A program made the position numbers and the translations under genes. A stretch of DNA of 64,000 nt from contig SCNS01000015.1 in NCBI GenBank assembly GCA_005503215.1, positions 1 through 64,000 on the forward strand, in the 5' to 3' direction. This stretch comes from Sphingomonadaceae bacterium 3R27C6 (GTDB lineage: Bacteria; Pseudomonadota; Alphaproteobacteria; Sphingomonadales; Sphingomonadaceae). The notes under the pieces were generated by a model that had not been told where the DNA came from, did no database searches, and was given only the letters and a program-made list of their open reading frames with translations. Shown here one piece after another: positions 53,585-61,586 of the stretch (positions are counted from its first letter, which is position 1; each line of letters opens with the position of its first letter).

Positions 53585-54826
53585 ATGAGCACCGAAGTCA
53601 AAGTCCCCACGCTGGGCGAAAGCGTTACCGAAGCGACGATCGGCGAATGGCTGAAGAAGCCCGGCGAAGCCGTTGCGCTCGACGAGCCCATCGCGAGCCT
53701 TGAAACCGACAAGGTCGCGGTCGAAGTGCCGTCGCCCGTCGCGGGCGTGATGGGCCAGCAGCTCGCCGCGGTCGGCGACACGGTCAATGTCGGCGCGACG
53801 ATCGCGACGGTCGAAGCCGGTGGTGCTGCCGCGGCCCCGGCTCCCGCCGCCGCTGCGCCGGCGCCCGCCGCCAAGGCCGAAGCCGCCGCGCCGGCACCGG
53901 CCGCAACCGCCGCCCCGGCCGGTGAAGGCGTCGATACCGTCACCACCATGTCGCCCGCGGTGCGGCGCCTCGTTCTCGAGCATGGCGTCGATCCGACGAA
54001 GATCCAGGGCAGCGGCAAGGACGGCCGTTTGACCAAGGAAGATGTACTCGCCGCCGCCAGCGCCGCGCCGGCACCCGCCCCGGCTCCGGCCGCTGCCCCC
54101 GCACCCGCCGCGAGCGGCGCGCCGGGCCGTCACGAAGAGCGCGTCAAGATGACCCGCATGCGCCAGACGATCGCCAAGCGTTTGAAGGCGGCGCAGGATA
54201 CCGCGGCGATGCTGACGACGTTCAACGACGTCGACATGTCCGCGGTGATGGCGACGCGCGATAAATATCGCGAGAGCTTCGAAAAGAAGCATGGCGTGCG
54301 CCTCGGCTTCATGAGCTTCTTCACCAAGGCGGTCGCGCTCGCCGCGCATGACATTCCGGCGGTCAACGCGCGAATCGACGGCGACGAGATCGTTTATCAC
54401 GACTATCTCGACGTCTCGGTTGCGGTGAGCGCGCCGAACGGCCTTGTCGTTCCCGTCGTGCGCAACGCCGACAGCCTTTCGTTCGCCGACATCGAGAAAG
54501 CGATCGCGGACCTCGGCAAGCGCGCCAAGGACGGCACGCTGACGATGGACGATATGACCGGCGGCACCTTCACCATCTCGAACGGCGGCGTGTTCGGCGG
54601 CCTGATGTCGACCCCGATCATCAACCCGCCGCAGTCGGCGGTGCTCGGCCTCCACCGCATCGAGGATCGCCCGGTCGTGCGCAACGGCGAGATCGTGATC
54701 CGCCCGATGATGTATCTCGCGATGAGCTATGACCACCGCCTGATCGACGGACGAGAGGCGGTGACCTTCCTGAAGACGATCAAGGAAGCGATCGAGGATC
54801 CGACGCGCCTGTTGATCGACCTTTGA
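53585..54826 (+). CDS. sucB: dihydrolipoamide succinyltransferase (E2 of 2-oxoglutarate dehydrogenase)
   Basis: 413 residues. The lipoyl domain is residues 1-78, with lipoyl-Lys43 in [13 protein letters not shown]. An Ala/Pro-rich flexible linker follows, then the E3-binding domain (about 120-155, [33 protein letters not shown]), a second linker, and the catalytic domain with active-site [14 protein letters not shown] at the end (His and Asp). It forms the core of the complex. Directly follows sucA; a small lipoprotein gene intervenes before lpd. Confidence 0.96.
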   Translation: MSTEVKVPTLGESVTEATIGEWLKKPGEAVALDEPIASLETDKVAVEVPSPVAGVMGQQLAAVGDTVNVGATIATVEAGGAAAAPAPAAAAPAPAAKAEAAAPAPAATAAPAGEGVDTVTTMSPAVRRLVLEHGVDPTKIQGSGKDGRLTKEDVLAAASAAPAPAPAPAAAPAPAASGAPGRHEERVKMTRMRQTIAKRLKAAQDTAAMLTTFNDVDMSAVMATRDKYRESFEKKHGVRLGFMSFFTKAVALAAHDIPAVNARIDGDEIVYHDYLDVSVAVSAPNGLVVPVVRNADSLSFADIEKAIADLGKRAKDGTLTMDDMTGGTFTISNGGVFGGLMSTPIINPPQSAVLGLHRIEDRPVVRNGEIVIRPMMYLAMSYDHRLIDGREAVTFLKTIKEAIEDPTRLLIDL

Positions 54827-54830
54827 TCCG

Positions 54831-55148
54831 ATGATGGCACTCCCCCTCCGCGCGATTCTGTTCTTCGCTGCCGCTGCCGCCCTGGCGGGCTGCAGCGAGG
54901 GCCAAAGCCGCATGGCGAAGGGACTCGAGGAGGGACTGAGGACCAGCTTCGTCGAGAGCTTCGGCGAATCGTGCCGCGCCACGGCCGAGGGCGGCGGCGC
55001 GGCGGCGGGTCTCGCTGCCGAGGTCTGCAAATGCGCGGCCGGCGAATTGATCAAGAAATATAGCGCATCGGAACTGATCGGCCTGTCGCCCGAAATGGCG
55101 GCCCCGGTTATGAAGTCATGCGCTGCGAAATCCGGGCTGCCCGTTTGA
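54831..55148 (+). CDS. small cysteine-rich lipoprotein between sucB and lpd
   Basis: 105 residues. The signal has lipobox LAGC (Cys about residue 21) in FFAAAAALAGCSEG. The mature part is helical with five more Cys or CxC-like pairs (GESCRATAEG, AEVCKCAAGEL, KSCAAKSG), so it likely has disulphides in the periplasm. No named family. Four bases after sucB, and 50 bp before lpd, so it is transcribed with the dehydrogenase genes. A role in that complex would be surprising for a lipoprotein. Confidence 0.65.
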   Translation: MMALPLRAILFFAAAAALAGCSEGQSRMAKGLEEGLRTSFVESFGESCRATAEGGGAAAGLAAEVCKCAAGELIKKYSASELIGLSPEMAAPVMKSCAAKSGLPV

Positions 55149-55198
55149 GCGGATTCGCTCGTTGACGGCGCCAGGCAGAAAATTGAGGTAGATTGAAC

Positions 55199-56596
55199 AT
55201 GGCTGATTACGACTACGACGTCCTTGTCATCGGTTCGGGGCCCGGCGGCTATGTCGCGGCGATCCGCGCGGCGCAGCTGGGCCTGAAGACCGCGTGCGCC
55301 GAAGGGCGCGAGACGCTGGGCGGCACCTGCCTCAACGTCGGCTGCATCCCGTCGAAGGCGATGCTCCACGCGTCGGAATATTTCGAAGCGGCGGCGGGCG
55401 GCGCGATGGCGGCGATGGGCATCAAGGTGAAGCCCGAGCTCGACCTCCCCGTGATGCACGGCCAGCGCAAGGACGCGGTCAAAGGGCTGACCGGCGGCAT
55501 CGAATTCCTGTTCAAGAAGAACAAGGTCGACTGGCTGAAGGGCTATGCCCAGTTCACGTCGAAAGACACGGTCGAAGTGGCGGGCAAGGCCTATCGCGCG
55601 AAGAATATCATCATCGCCACCGGCTCGTCGGTGACCCCGCTTCCCGGCGTAGAAGTCGATAACGACAAGCAGGTCATCGTCGATTCGACCGGCGCGCTCG
55701 AACTCGCGAAGGTTCCGGGTCACATGGTCGTGATCGGCGGCGGCGTGATCGGGCTCGAACTCGGCAGCGTGTGGCGCCGCCTCGGCGCCAAGGTCACCGT
55801 CGTCGAATTCCTCGACCAGATCCTGCCCGGCATGGACGGCGACGTCCGCAAGGAAGCGAACAAGATCCTCAAGAAGCAGGGCATGGAATTCAAGCTCAAG
55901 ACCAAGGTCACCAAGGCCGCGGTCAAGGGCAAGAAGGCCGTGCTTACGCTCGAACCCGCGGCGGGCGGCGACGCCGAAACGCTCGAAGCCGATGTCGTGC
56001 TCGTGTCGATCGGTCGCCGTCCGAACACCGACGGCCTCGGGCTCGACAAGGCGGGGCTCGCGGTCAACCAGCGCGGCCAGATCGAAACCGACCATGATTT
56101 TTCGACACAGGTTCCCGGCATCTGGGCGATCGGCGACGTGATCCCGGGCCCGATGCTCGCGCACAAGGCCGAGGATGAAGGCATCGCCTGCGCCGAGAAT
56201 ATCGCGGGGCTGACCGGCATCGTGAACCATGATGTCATCCCGTCGGTCGTCTACACCTGGCCCGAAATCGCCGGCGTCGGCCTGACCGAAGAGCAGGCGA
56301 AGGAAAAGGGCGAGGTCAAGGTCGGCAAATTCCCGATGATGGCGAACAGCCGCGCCAAGACCAACCACGAGCCCGACGGCTTCGTGAAGGTGATCGCCGA
56401 CGCGAAGAGCGACCGCGTGCTCGGCGTGTGGTGTATCGCGAGCGTCGCGGGCACGATGATCGCACAGGCGGCGCAGGCGATGGAATTCGGCGCGACGTCG
56501 GAAGACATCGCCTACACCTGCCACGCGCATCCGACGCATAGCGAAGCGATCAAGGAAGCCGCGATGGCGGTGACGGGCAAACCGATCCACATCTGA
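55199..56596 (+). CDS. lpd: dihydrolipoyl dehydrogenase (E3)
   Basis: 465 residues from MADYDYDVLVIGSGPGGYVAA (ATG at 55199; a TTG 6 bp upstream is an alternative). FAD-binding GSGPGGY, the active disulphide GGTCLNVGCIPSK, the NAD-binding VVIGGGVIGLELGSVWRRLG and the interface His-Glu in CHAHPTHSEAIKEA are all complete. It reoxidises dihydrolipoamide on SucB, with NAD+ as acceptor, and usually also serves pyruvate dehydrogenase. It closes the core TCA cluster, with a 24-bp gap to the amidohydrolase gene. Confidence 0.97.
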   Translation: MADYDYDVLVIGSGPGGYVAAIRAAQLGLKTACAEGRETLGGTCLNVGCIPSKAMLHASEYFEAAAGGAMAAMGIKVKPELDLPVMHGQRKDAVKGLTGGIEFLFKKNKVDWLKGYAQFTSKDTVEVAGKAYRAKNIIIATGSSVTPLPGVEVDNDKQVIVDSTGALELAKVPGHMVVIGGGVIGLELGSVWRRLGAKVTVVEFLDQILPGMDGDVRKEANKILKKQGMEFKLKTKVTKAAVKGKKAVLTLEPAAGGDAETLEADVVLVSIGRRPNTDGLGLDKAGLAVNQRGQIETDHDFSTQVPGIWAIGDVIPGPMLAHKAEDEGIACAENIAGLTGIVNHDVIPSVVYTWPEIAGVGLTEEQAKEKGEVKVGKFPMMANSRAKTNHEPDGFVKVIADAKSDRVLGVWCIASVAGTMIAQAAQAMEFGATSEDIAYTCHAHPTHSEAIKEAAMAVTGKPIHI

Positions 56597-56620
56597 CAAA
56601 ACATAATGGGGGAGAGAATT

Positions 56621-57958
56621 ATGGCGAAGCATTGGCTCTGGGCAGGGGCTTCGCTGACCCTCTCCCTCATGGCGACCAGCGCGCAGGCGGCGCCTGATCT
56701 CAACGCCGCGAACGCGCGGCTGACCGCGCTGCTCGACAAGAATTATCCGGCGCTCGACGCGCTCTACCGCGACCTCCATCAAAACCCCGAACTCGGGCTG
56801 CAGGAAGTGCGCACCGCGGGCATCCTCGCGCAGCACCTCCGCAAGGCGGGCTTCACCGTGACCGAAAAGGTCGGCGGCACCGGCGTCGTCGGCGTGCTCA
56901 AAAATGGCGAAGGGCCGACGATCCTCATCCGCGCCGACATGGACGCGCTGCCGATGGAGGAAAAGACGGGGCTCGCCTGGTCGAGCAAGGCGCGCGCGAC
57001 CTATGAGGGCAAGGATGTGCCCGTCATGCACGCGTGCGGGCACGACACGCATGTCGCCTATCTGGTTGGCGTCGCGCAGGCGCTCGCCGCGATGCGCGAC
57101 AGCTGGTCGGGCACCGTGGTGCTGATCGGCCAGCCCGCCGAGGAGATTTTGAAGGGCGCGAAGGCGATGCTCGACGACGGGCTGCTGACGCGTTTTCCCA
57201 AGCCCGATTATGGCTTTGCCGCGCATGTGCTGAACGGCCCGACGGGCACGGTTGCGATCAAGGCGGGCACCGCCTTCTCGGCCTCCGACAGCTATTCGAT
57301 CACCTTCCACGGCCGCGGCGGGCATGGTTCGATGCCTTCGATGGCGCTCGACCCGATCCCGATCGCGGCGCGCTTTGTTACCGACGTGCAGACGGTGATC
57401 AGCCGCGAGAAGGACCCCAATGCCTTCGGCGTGCTGACGATCGGTGCGATCAACGCGGGCAGCGCGCCCAACATCATCCCCGACAGCGCCGAGGTGAAGG
57501 TCAACATCCGCTCGCTGACCCCCGAGGTGCGCCAGCTCCTCCGCTCGGGTGCCGAGCGGTCGGCGAAGGCTGCCGCGATGATGGGCAACGCGCCCGAACC
57601 GACGATCACCTATCTCACCGGCACCGCGAGCCTCGTGAACAATGAGTCGATGGCGGCGAACGGCTTCGCGACATTGAAGCCGGTGTTCGGCGACCGGCTG
57701 CTCTTTGCGCCGGCGAGCGCCGCGCCGGTTTCGGCGAGCGAGGATTATTCGGAGTTCGTCGATGCGGGCATCCCTTCGCTCTATTTCGCGATCGGCGGCT
57801 ATGACCCCGCGGTGCTCGCCGACCTGAAGGCGAAGGGGCAGCCAGTGCCGACCAACCATTCGCCCTTTTTCGCGCCCAAGGCCGAGCCGGTGATCCGGAA
57901 CGCCGTGGCCGCGATCGTGCTGTCGGTGATCGGCGGCGTGCGCCCCGACGCGAAATAG
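56621..57958 (+). CDS. secreted M20-family amidohydrolase/peptidase
   Basis: 445 residues with a signal peptide (MAKHWLWAGASLTLSLMATSAQAA) from the ATG at 56621, preceded by GGGGGAGAG. The metal ligands lie in ILIRADMDALPMEEKTG, HACGHDTHVAYLVG and GQPAEE. A dimerisation domain (about 200-310) carries GRGGHGSMPSMALDPI, and the end has NHSPFFAPKAEPVI. The M20D-type family hydrolyses N-acyl amino acids or peptides. With a signal peptide it works in the periplasm. It is the last gene of the run, 4 bp before the end of the convergent GFA gene. Confidence 0.87.
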   Translation: MAKHWLWAGASLTLSLMATSAQAAPDLNAANARLTALLDKNYPALDALYRDLHQNPELGLQEVRTAGILAQHLRKAGFTVTEKVGGTGVVGVLKNGEGPTILIRADMDALPMEEKTGLAWSSKARATYEGKDVPVMHACGHDTHVAYLVGVAQALAAMRDSWSGTVVLIGQPAEEILKGAKAMLDDGLLTRFPKPDYGFAAHVLNGPTGTVAIKAGTAFSASDSYSITFHGRGGHGSMPSMALDPIPIAARFVTDVQTVISREKDPNAFGVLTIGAINAGSAPNIIPDSAEVKVNIRSLTPEVRQLLRSGAERSAKAAAMMGNAPEPTITYLTGTASLVNNESMAANGFATLKPVFGDRLLFAPASAAPVSASEDYSEFVDAGIPSLYFAIGGYDPAVLADLKAKGQPVPTNHSPFFAPKAEPVIRNAVAAIVLSVIGGVRPDAK

Positions 57959-57962
57959 GGCT

Positions 57963-58424
57963 TCAACCGGCCATCATCGCCTGCCACCGGCGCTGTGCGT
58001 CGGCGCTCCACACGCCCTTGGGTGACGGGTAGAAATCCGGAAACACCTTCGCGTCGTCGGGCAGGACGACCCACGGCTGTTTGCTGCGCGTGAAGATATG
58101 GACATCGGGCGGGCATTGGTCGGGGTCGTCGAGCGTCCCGACACGAACGAAGGAGGAGCGGCGGCCCGAGTTGGGATAATGGCTCCACAGCGCGACCCGG
58201 CAGGTCGGGCAGCGGATGATTTCCTGCCCCCGGCCGCTTTCCGACGGGGTCATTACATAATCGACTATCCCTTCGGCCTCGACGCGCTCGCTCTCGATCA
58301 CAGCATTGATGACGAAGGCGCTGCCCGTCTCGCGCTGACACCAGCGGCAATGGCAGCAATGGACGATCATCGGTGCCGCGGTCAGCCGGTAACGAACCGC
58401 GCCGCACGTGCATCTGCCTTCCAT
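57963..58424 (-). CDS. GFA (glutathione-dependent formaldehyde-activating) domain protein
   Basis: 153 residues from MEGRCTCGAVRYRLTAAP (GGAGGCGGCG upstream). Zinc-binding Cys pairs are in CTCGAV, HCCHCRWCQRETGSAF and CPTCRVALWS, the standard GFA/CENP-V pattern. Function is uncertain for most members; S-hydroxymethylglutathione formation is one proposed activity. It is divergent from the TRIC channel gene, 53 bp apart. Confidence 0.88.
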   Translation of the reverse strand: MEGRCTCGAVRYRLTAAPMIVHCCHCRWCQRETGSAFVINAVIESERVEAEGIVDYVMTPSESGRGQEIIRCPTCRVALWSHYPNSGRRSSFVRVGTLDDPDQCPPDVHIFTRSKQPWVVLPDDAKVFPDFYPSPKGVWSADAQRRWQAMMAG

Positions 58425-58477
58425 CGCCGCCTCCTCTCCATTGTGCCGTATCGCGCGCGATGATAGCCCGGCGCGCG

Positions 58478-59098
58478 ATGGATACACAAACCCTCGTCCG
58501 CCTGCTCGACCTCGTCGGCATCGGCGTCTTCGCGCTGTCGGGCGCGCTCATGGCGGTGCGGCTGCGCCAGACGCTGGTGACCGCCGCCTTCTTCGCGCTG
58601 GTGACCGGCGTCGGCGGCGGCAGCGTGCGCGACCTGTTGATCGGTGCGCCGGTGTTCTGGGTGCAGGATGGCGCGATCGCCGCGGTGTGCATCGCGATCG
58701 CGATGGTCGTCTGGCTCACCCCCGAACGCTGGTGGCAAGGGCAATTGCTCGAATGGGCCGACGCCGTGGGACTCGCCGCTTATGCGGTGTTCGGCACGGC
58801 GAAGGCGCTGGCGTGGGGTGTCCCGCCGGTGCCCGCGCTGATGATGGGGGTGATCACCGGCTGCGTCGGCGGCACGATCCGCGACATCCTGGCGGGCGTG
58901 CCGTCGATCATCATGCGCCCCGAAGTCTATGTCACGGCGGCGGCACTCGCGTCGGGGCTGTTCCTGCTGCTGCAATGGCTTGGCACGGGGACGGCGGTCG
59001 CGGCAGTCGCGGGCGCGATCGCCGGCTTCATTCTGCGCGGCGCGGCGATCCGCTGGTCGCTCGCGCTGCCCGCCTATCGCGATCCCAAAGGCGGATAG
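58478..59098 (+). CDS. trimeric intracellular cation channel (TRIC)-family protein
   Basis: 206 residues with seven membrane helices in two inverted triples, each with the signature glycine motifs: ALVTGVGGGSVRDLLIG and MGVITGCVGGTIRDILAG, the paired internal repeats (GGGSxRD and GGTIRD). Prokaryotic TRIC proteins conduct K+ or Na+. The ATG at 58478 is chosen because upstream codons are antisense to the GFA gene. Monocistronic. Confidence 0.87.
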   Translation: MDTQTLVRLLDLVGIGVFALSGALMAVRLRQTLVTAAFFALVTGVGGGSVRDLLIGAPVFWVQDGAIAAVCIAIAMVVWLTPERWWQGQLLEWADAVGLAAYAVFGTAKALAWGVPPVPALMMGVITGCVGGTIRDILAGVPSIIMRPEVYVTAAALASGLFLLLQWLGTGTAVAAVAGAIAGFILRGAAIRWSLALPAYRDPKGG

Positions 59099-59149
59099 GC
59101 CAAAATCAGTTAGGCTTGCCAAATCGCGAAACTCTGTCAGTTTCGCCCT

Positions 59150-60478
59150 ATGAACAGTGATGTCAGCACCATCGCCCGCCGGGTGCGGGGCCAGGCCGAC
59201 GCCTTGCCCGAGCTGTTCGGCCGTTTCGATTTCGACAAGGCGCCCGAGCGCTGGGCGCCCGAAGCCGATGCGGTGAGCGAACTCAGCCGCGTTCGCAGCA
59301 TCGACCGGTCGACCTATCTGGGTGACCCCGAGCTGCTCGGCCGCATCCGCGAATATACGATGCTCGGCGACCGGACGGGCGACGCTTATGCCGCACTGAT
59401 GCCGCGCTTTGGCTTCCAGCGCACCGTCGCGATGCTCGTCGAGGCGTGCGACAAGGGGATCGACGCGGTCGACGATGCGCCGCCCGAGCTCGCGGCTCTG
59501 ATCCGCGAGATGGAGCAGAAGCCCGACTGGCTCGACATGACATTGGTCGAGGAAGGCGCGGCCTATGAACGCAACTCGACCGCGAACCTCTCGCCGTTCC
59601 TGATCCGCGGCGCGTTCATCGCGACCTTCCTCAACAAATATTCGGCGCTGCCGATGGCGCTGACCGGCACGCTCGGTCAGGCGACCGCGGCGCGGCGGGT
59701 GAAGGAAACCGCGACCTTCTTCGCCACCACCGCGCTCCCCGGTGCGCTCGATCGCTTCGGGCCCGGCTTCAAGGCCGCGGCAATGGTGCGGCTGATGCAC
59801 TCGATGGTACGCGTCAACGTGCTGTCGCGGCCGGGCATGTGGGACACCGAAACCTATGGCATGCCGATCCCTCAGCTCGACCAGATGCCCGCGGGGCTGA
59901 TCCCGATCTATTTCCTGTCGCAGGAAGTGCTCGCGAAAGGGCGCACGACCTTCACCCGGCTCGAACGCGGCCGCGTCGAGCTCGCGCGCTATCGCTGCTA
60001 TCTGCTCGGGCTGCCCGAAGATCTGCTCGCCGACACGCCGCAGGAGATCGTCCGCATCTGGCGCACGCGCAGCGCGACCTTGCGCTATGAATATGACGAT
60101 CAGGTCTGCGGCGGGCTGCTGCGCGCGACGATGGATGCCGAGCTGTCGAAGGACAGGTCGCCGAAAGGGCTGGTGAAGCGCCGCCTCGAATATTCGGTCA
60201 GCCGTGTCTTTTTCGTGAAAGCCTTCCTCGCCGGTGACGAGGCGCGCGCGGCGCATGTCGGCGTGCCGGTGAAGCGCCGCGATCACCTGATTTATGGCGC
60301 GACGATGCTCGGGATCGCGGGGCGCATGGCCGCCTACCGCGTCGCCTCGCGCCTGCCGGTGATTCGTCATCTTGCCGATCGCCGCCTCGTGCGGCGGATC
60401 GAGCGCCAGCTCGATGGATACGGCCGCGCCGAATTCACCTCGAACGCCGCGAATTACAAACCCGCGACGGCGGGCTGA
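59150..60478 (+). CDS. MpaB-like oxygenase (DUF2236 family)
   Basis: 442 residues. It shows the DUF2236 pattern: GFQRTVAMLVEACDKGID, then the conserved helix with RVKETATFFATTALPGALDRFGPGFKAAAMVRLMHSMVR, where the His is a likely heme ligand, and DQMPAGLIPIYFLSQEVLAKG. Members such as Lcp-type rubber oxygenases and MpaB are heme-dependent dioxygenases or oxygenases that cleave double bonds in isoprenoids. No signal peptide. The substrate is unknown. The ATG follows a plain spacer (no strong RBS). Confidence 0.8.
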   Translation: MNSDVSTIARRVRGQADALPELFGRFDFDKAPERWAPEADAVSELSRVRSIDRSTYLGDPELLGRIREYTMLGDRTGDAYAALMPRFGFQRTVAMLVEACDKGIDAVDDAPPELAALIREMEQKPDWLDMTLVEEGAAYERNSTANLSPFLIRGAFIATFLNKYSALPMALTGTLGQATAARRVKETATFFATTALPGALDRFGPGFKAAAMVRLMHSMVRVNVLSRPGMWDTETYGMPIPQLDQMPAGLIPIYFLSQEVLAKGRTTFTRLERGRVELARYRCYLLGLPEDLLADTPQEIVRIWRTRSATLRYEYDDQVCGGLLRATMDAELSKDRSPKGLVKRRLEYSVSRVFFVKAFLAGDEARAAHVGVPVKRRDHLIYGATMLGIAGRMAAYRVASRLPVIRHLADRRLVRRIERQLDGYGRAEFTSNAANYKPATAG

Positions 60479-60503
60479 TCCGACTTCCAGCCAAGGGATT
60501 TCC

Positions 60504-61406
60504 ATGCAAACAGAGCAAGCGACCTTCAACGGCATCAGCATCACTTATGAGGACAAAGGGCCGCAGGACGCGCCGGTCATATTGCTGGTGATGGGGCTGG
60601 GCGGACAACTGACGCTGTGGCCCGACGAGTTCGTCGATGCGCTAAACGAACGCGGTTTCCGCACGATCCGCTACGACAATCGCGACGTCGGCCTTTCGAC
60701 GCGCTTCGAGGCGGCGGGGGTGCCGAACGTCAAATGGATGATCGTCAAATCGGTGATCGGGCTGCCGATCCGTCCCGCTTATACGCTTGCCGATATGGCG
60801 GCGGACGGCATCGGGCTGCTCGACCATCTGGACATCGACCGCGCGCATGTCGTCGGCGTGTCGATGGGCGGCATGATTTCGCAGCATATCGCCGCGCGCT
60901 ATCCCGATCGCGTGCTCTCATTGACCTCGGTGATGTCGACCACGGGCAACCGCCGCCTGCCGCGCGCGCAGAAAGAAGCGATGCAGGTGCTCGCGAACCG
61001 GCCGATGAGCGGGGACAAGGAGGCGCTGATCGCCTATTCGGTCAATGCTGCGCGCGTGATCGGCAGCCCCGGTTATCCGTCTGCCGAAGACCGGCTCCAA
61101 CGCCGCGTCCGCGCCGATTTCGAACGCGGCTGGTATCCGCAGGGCGTCGCGCGCCAGATGGCGGCTATCGTCGCCGATGGCGACCGGCGGGAATTGCTCA
61201 AGAATATCAAGGCGCCGACGCTCGTCATCCATGGCGAGGACGACCCGCTGGTGCCGCTCCCCGGCGGTCGCGACACCGCGGAGAATATCGCCGGCGCGCG
61301 GCTGTTGACGATCCCCGGCATGGGCCACGACCTGCCGCTGGGGCTGGTCGATACGATGGCCGATGCGATTGCCGAGCACGCAAAACAGGTCGCTGTCGCG
61401 GCATAG
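60504..61406 (+). CDS. alpha/beta hydrolase
   Basis: 300 residues beginning MQTEQATFNGISITYEDKGPQDAPVILLVMGLGGQLTLW. Oxyanion region GLGGQL, nucleophile Ser in GVSMGGMISQH, acid Asp in GEDDPLVPLPG and catalytic His in GMGHDLPL are complete. It is a classic small esterase/lipase of the alpha/beta-fold superfamily; the substrate is not readable. AAGGGATT precedes the start. 25 bp after the MpaB-like gene, so it is possibly part of the same transcript. It ends before a hairpin-rich repeat. Confidence 0.87.
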   Translation: MQTEQATFNGISITYEDKGPQDAPVILLVMGLGGQLTLWPDEFVDALNERGFRTIRYDNRDVGLSTRFEAAGVPNVKWMIVKSVIGLPIRPAYTLADMAADGIGLLDHLDIDRAHVVGVSMGGMISQHIAARYPDRVLSLTSVMSTTGNRRLPRAQKEAMQVLANRPMSGDKEALIAYSVNAARVIGSPGYPSAEDRLQRRVRADFERGWYPQGVARQMAAIVADGDRRELLKNIKAPTLVIHGEDDPLVPLPGGRDTAENIAGARLLTIPGMGHDLPLGLVDTMADAIAEHAKQVAVAA

Positions 61407-61409
61407 TTC

Positions 61410-61585
61410 CCCCTCCCGCTTGCGGGAGGGGTCGGGGGTGGGCAGCAGCCTTGCAGTTGCCCACCCCGCTGCGACTAGCGAGCCAAGCTCGCAAGTCTCG
61501 CTACCCAGTGCCGGGTGAACAGTCCCCCGGACTGTTCAGGCCATGCCGAGGGCATGGCCGACCCGACACTCGCAAGCGGGAGGGG
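61410..61585. repeat. multi-hairpin intergenic repeat, 176 bp
   Basis: The outermost pair CCCCTCCCGCTTGCG (61410-61424) and its reverse complement (61571-61585) bracket four inner stem-loops: 61410-61431 (10-bp stem), 61478-61492, 61516-61538 (9-bp arms) and 61541-61557. It fills the whole space between convergent hydrolase and sppA. It may terminate both transcripts; similar repeats are probably dispersed in the genome. Confidence 0.8.
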
Positions 61586-61586
61586 A

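Noticed and set aside
50570..57859. A very long open frame on the minus strand across sucA, sucB and lpd (about 2,400 codons)
   Set aside because: It is antisense to several well-recognised genes, its composition is Arg/His/Asp-rich as expected for the complement of GC-rich codons, and it shows no domain.
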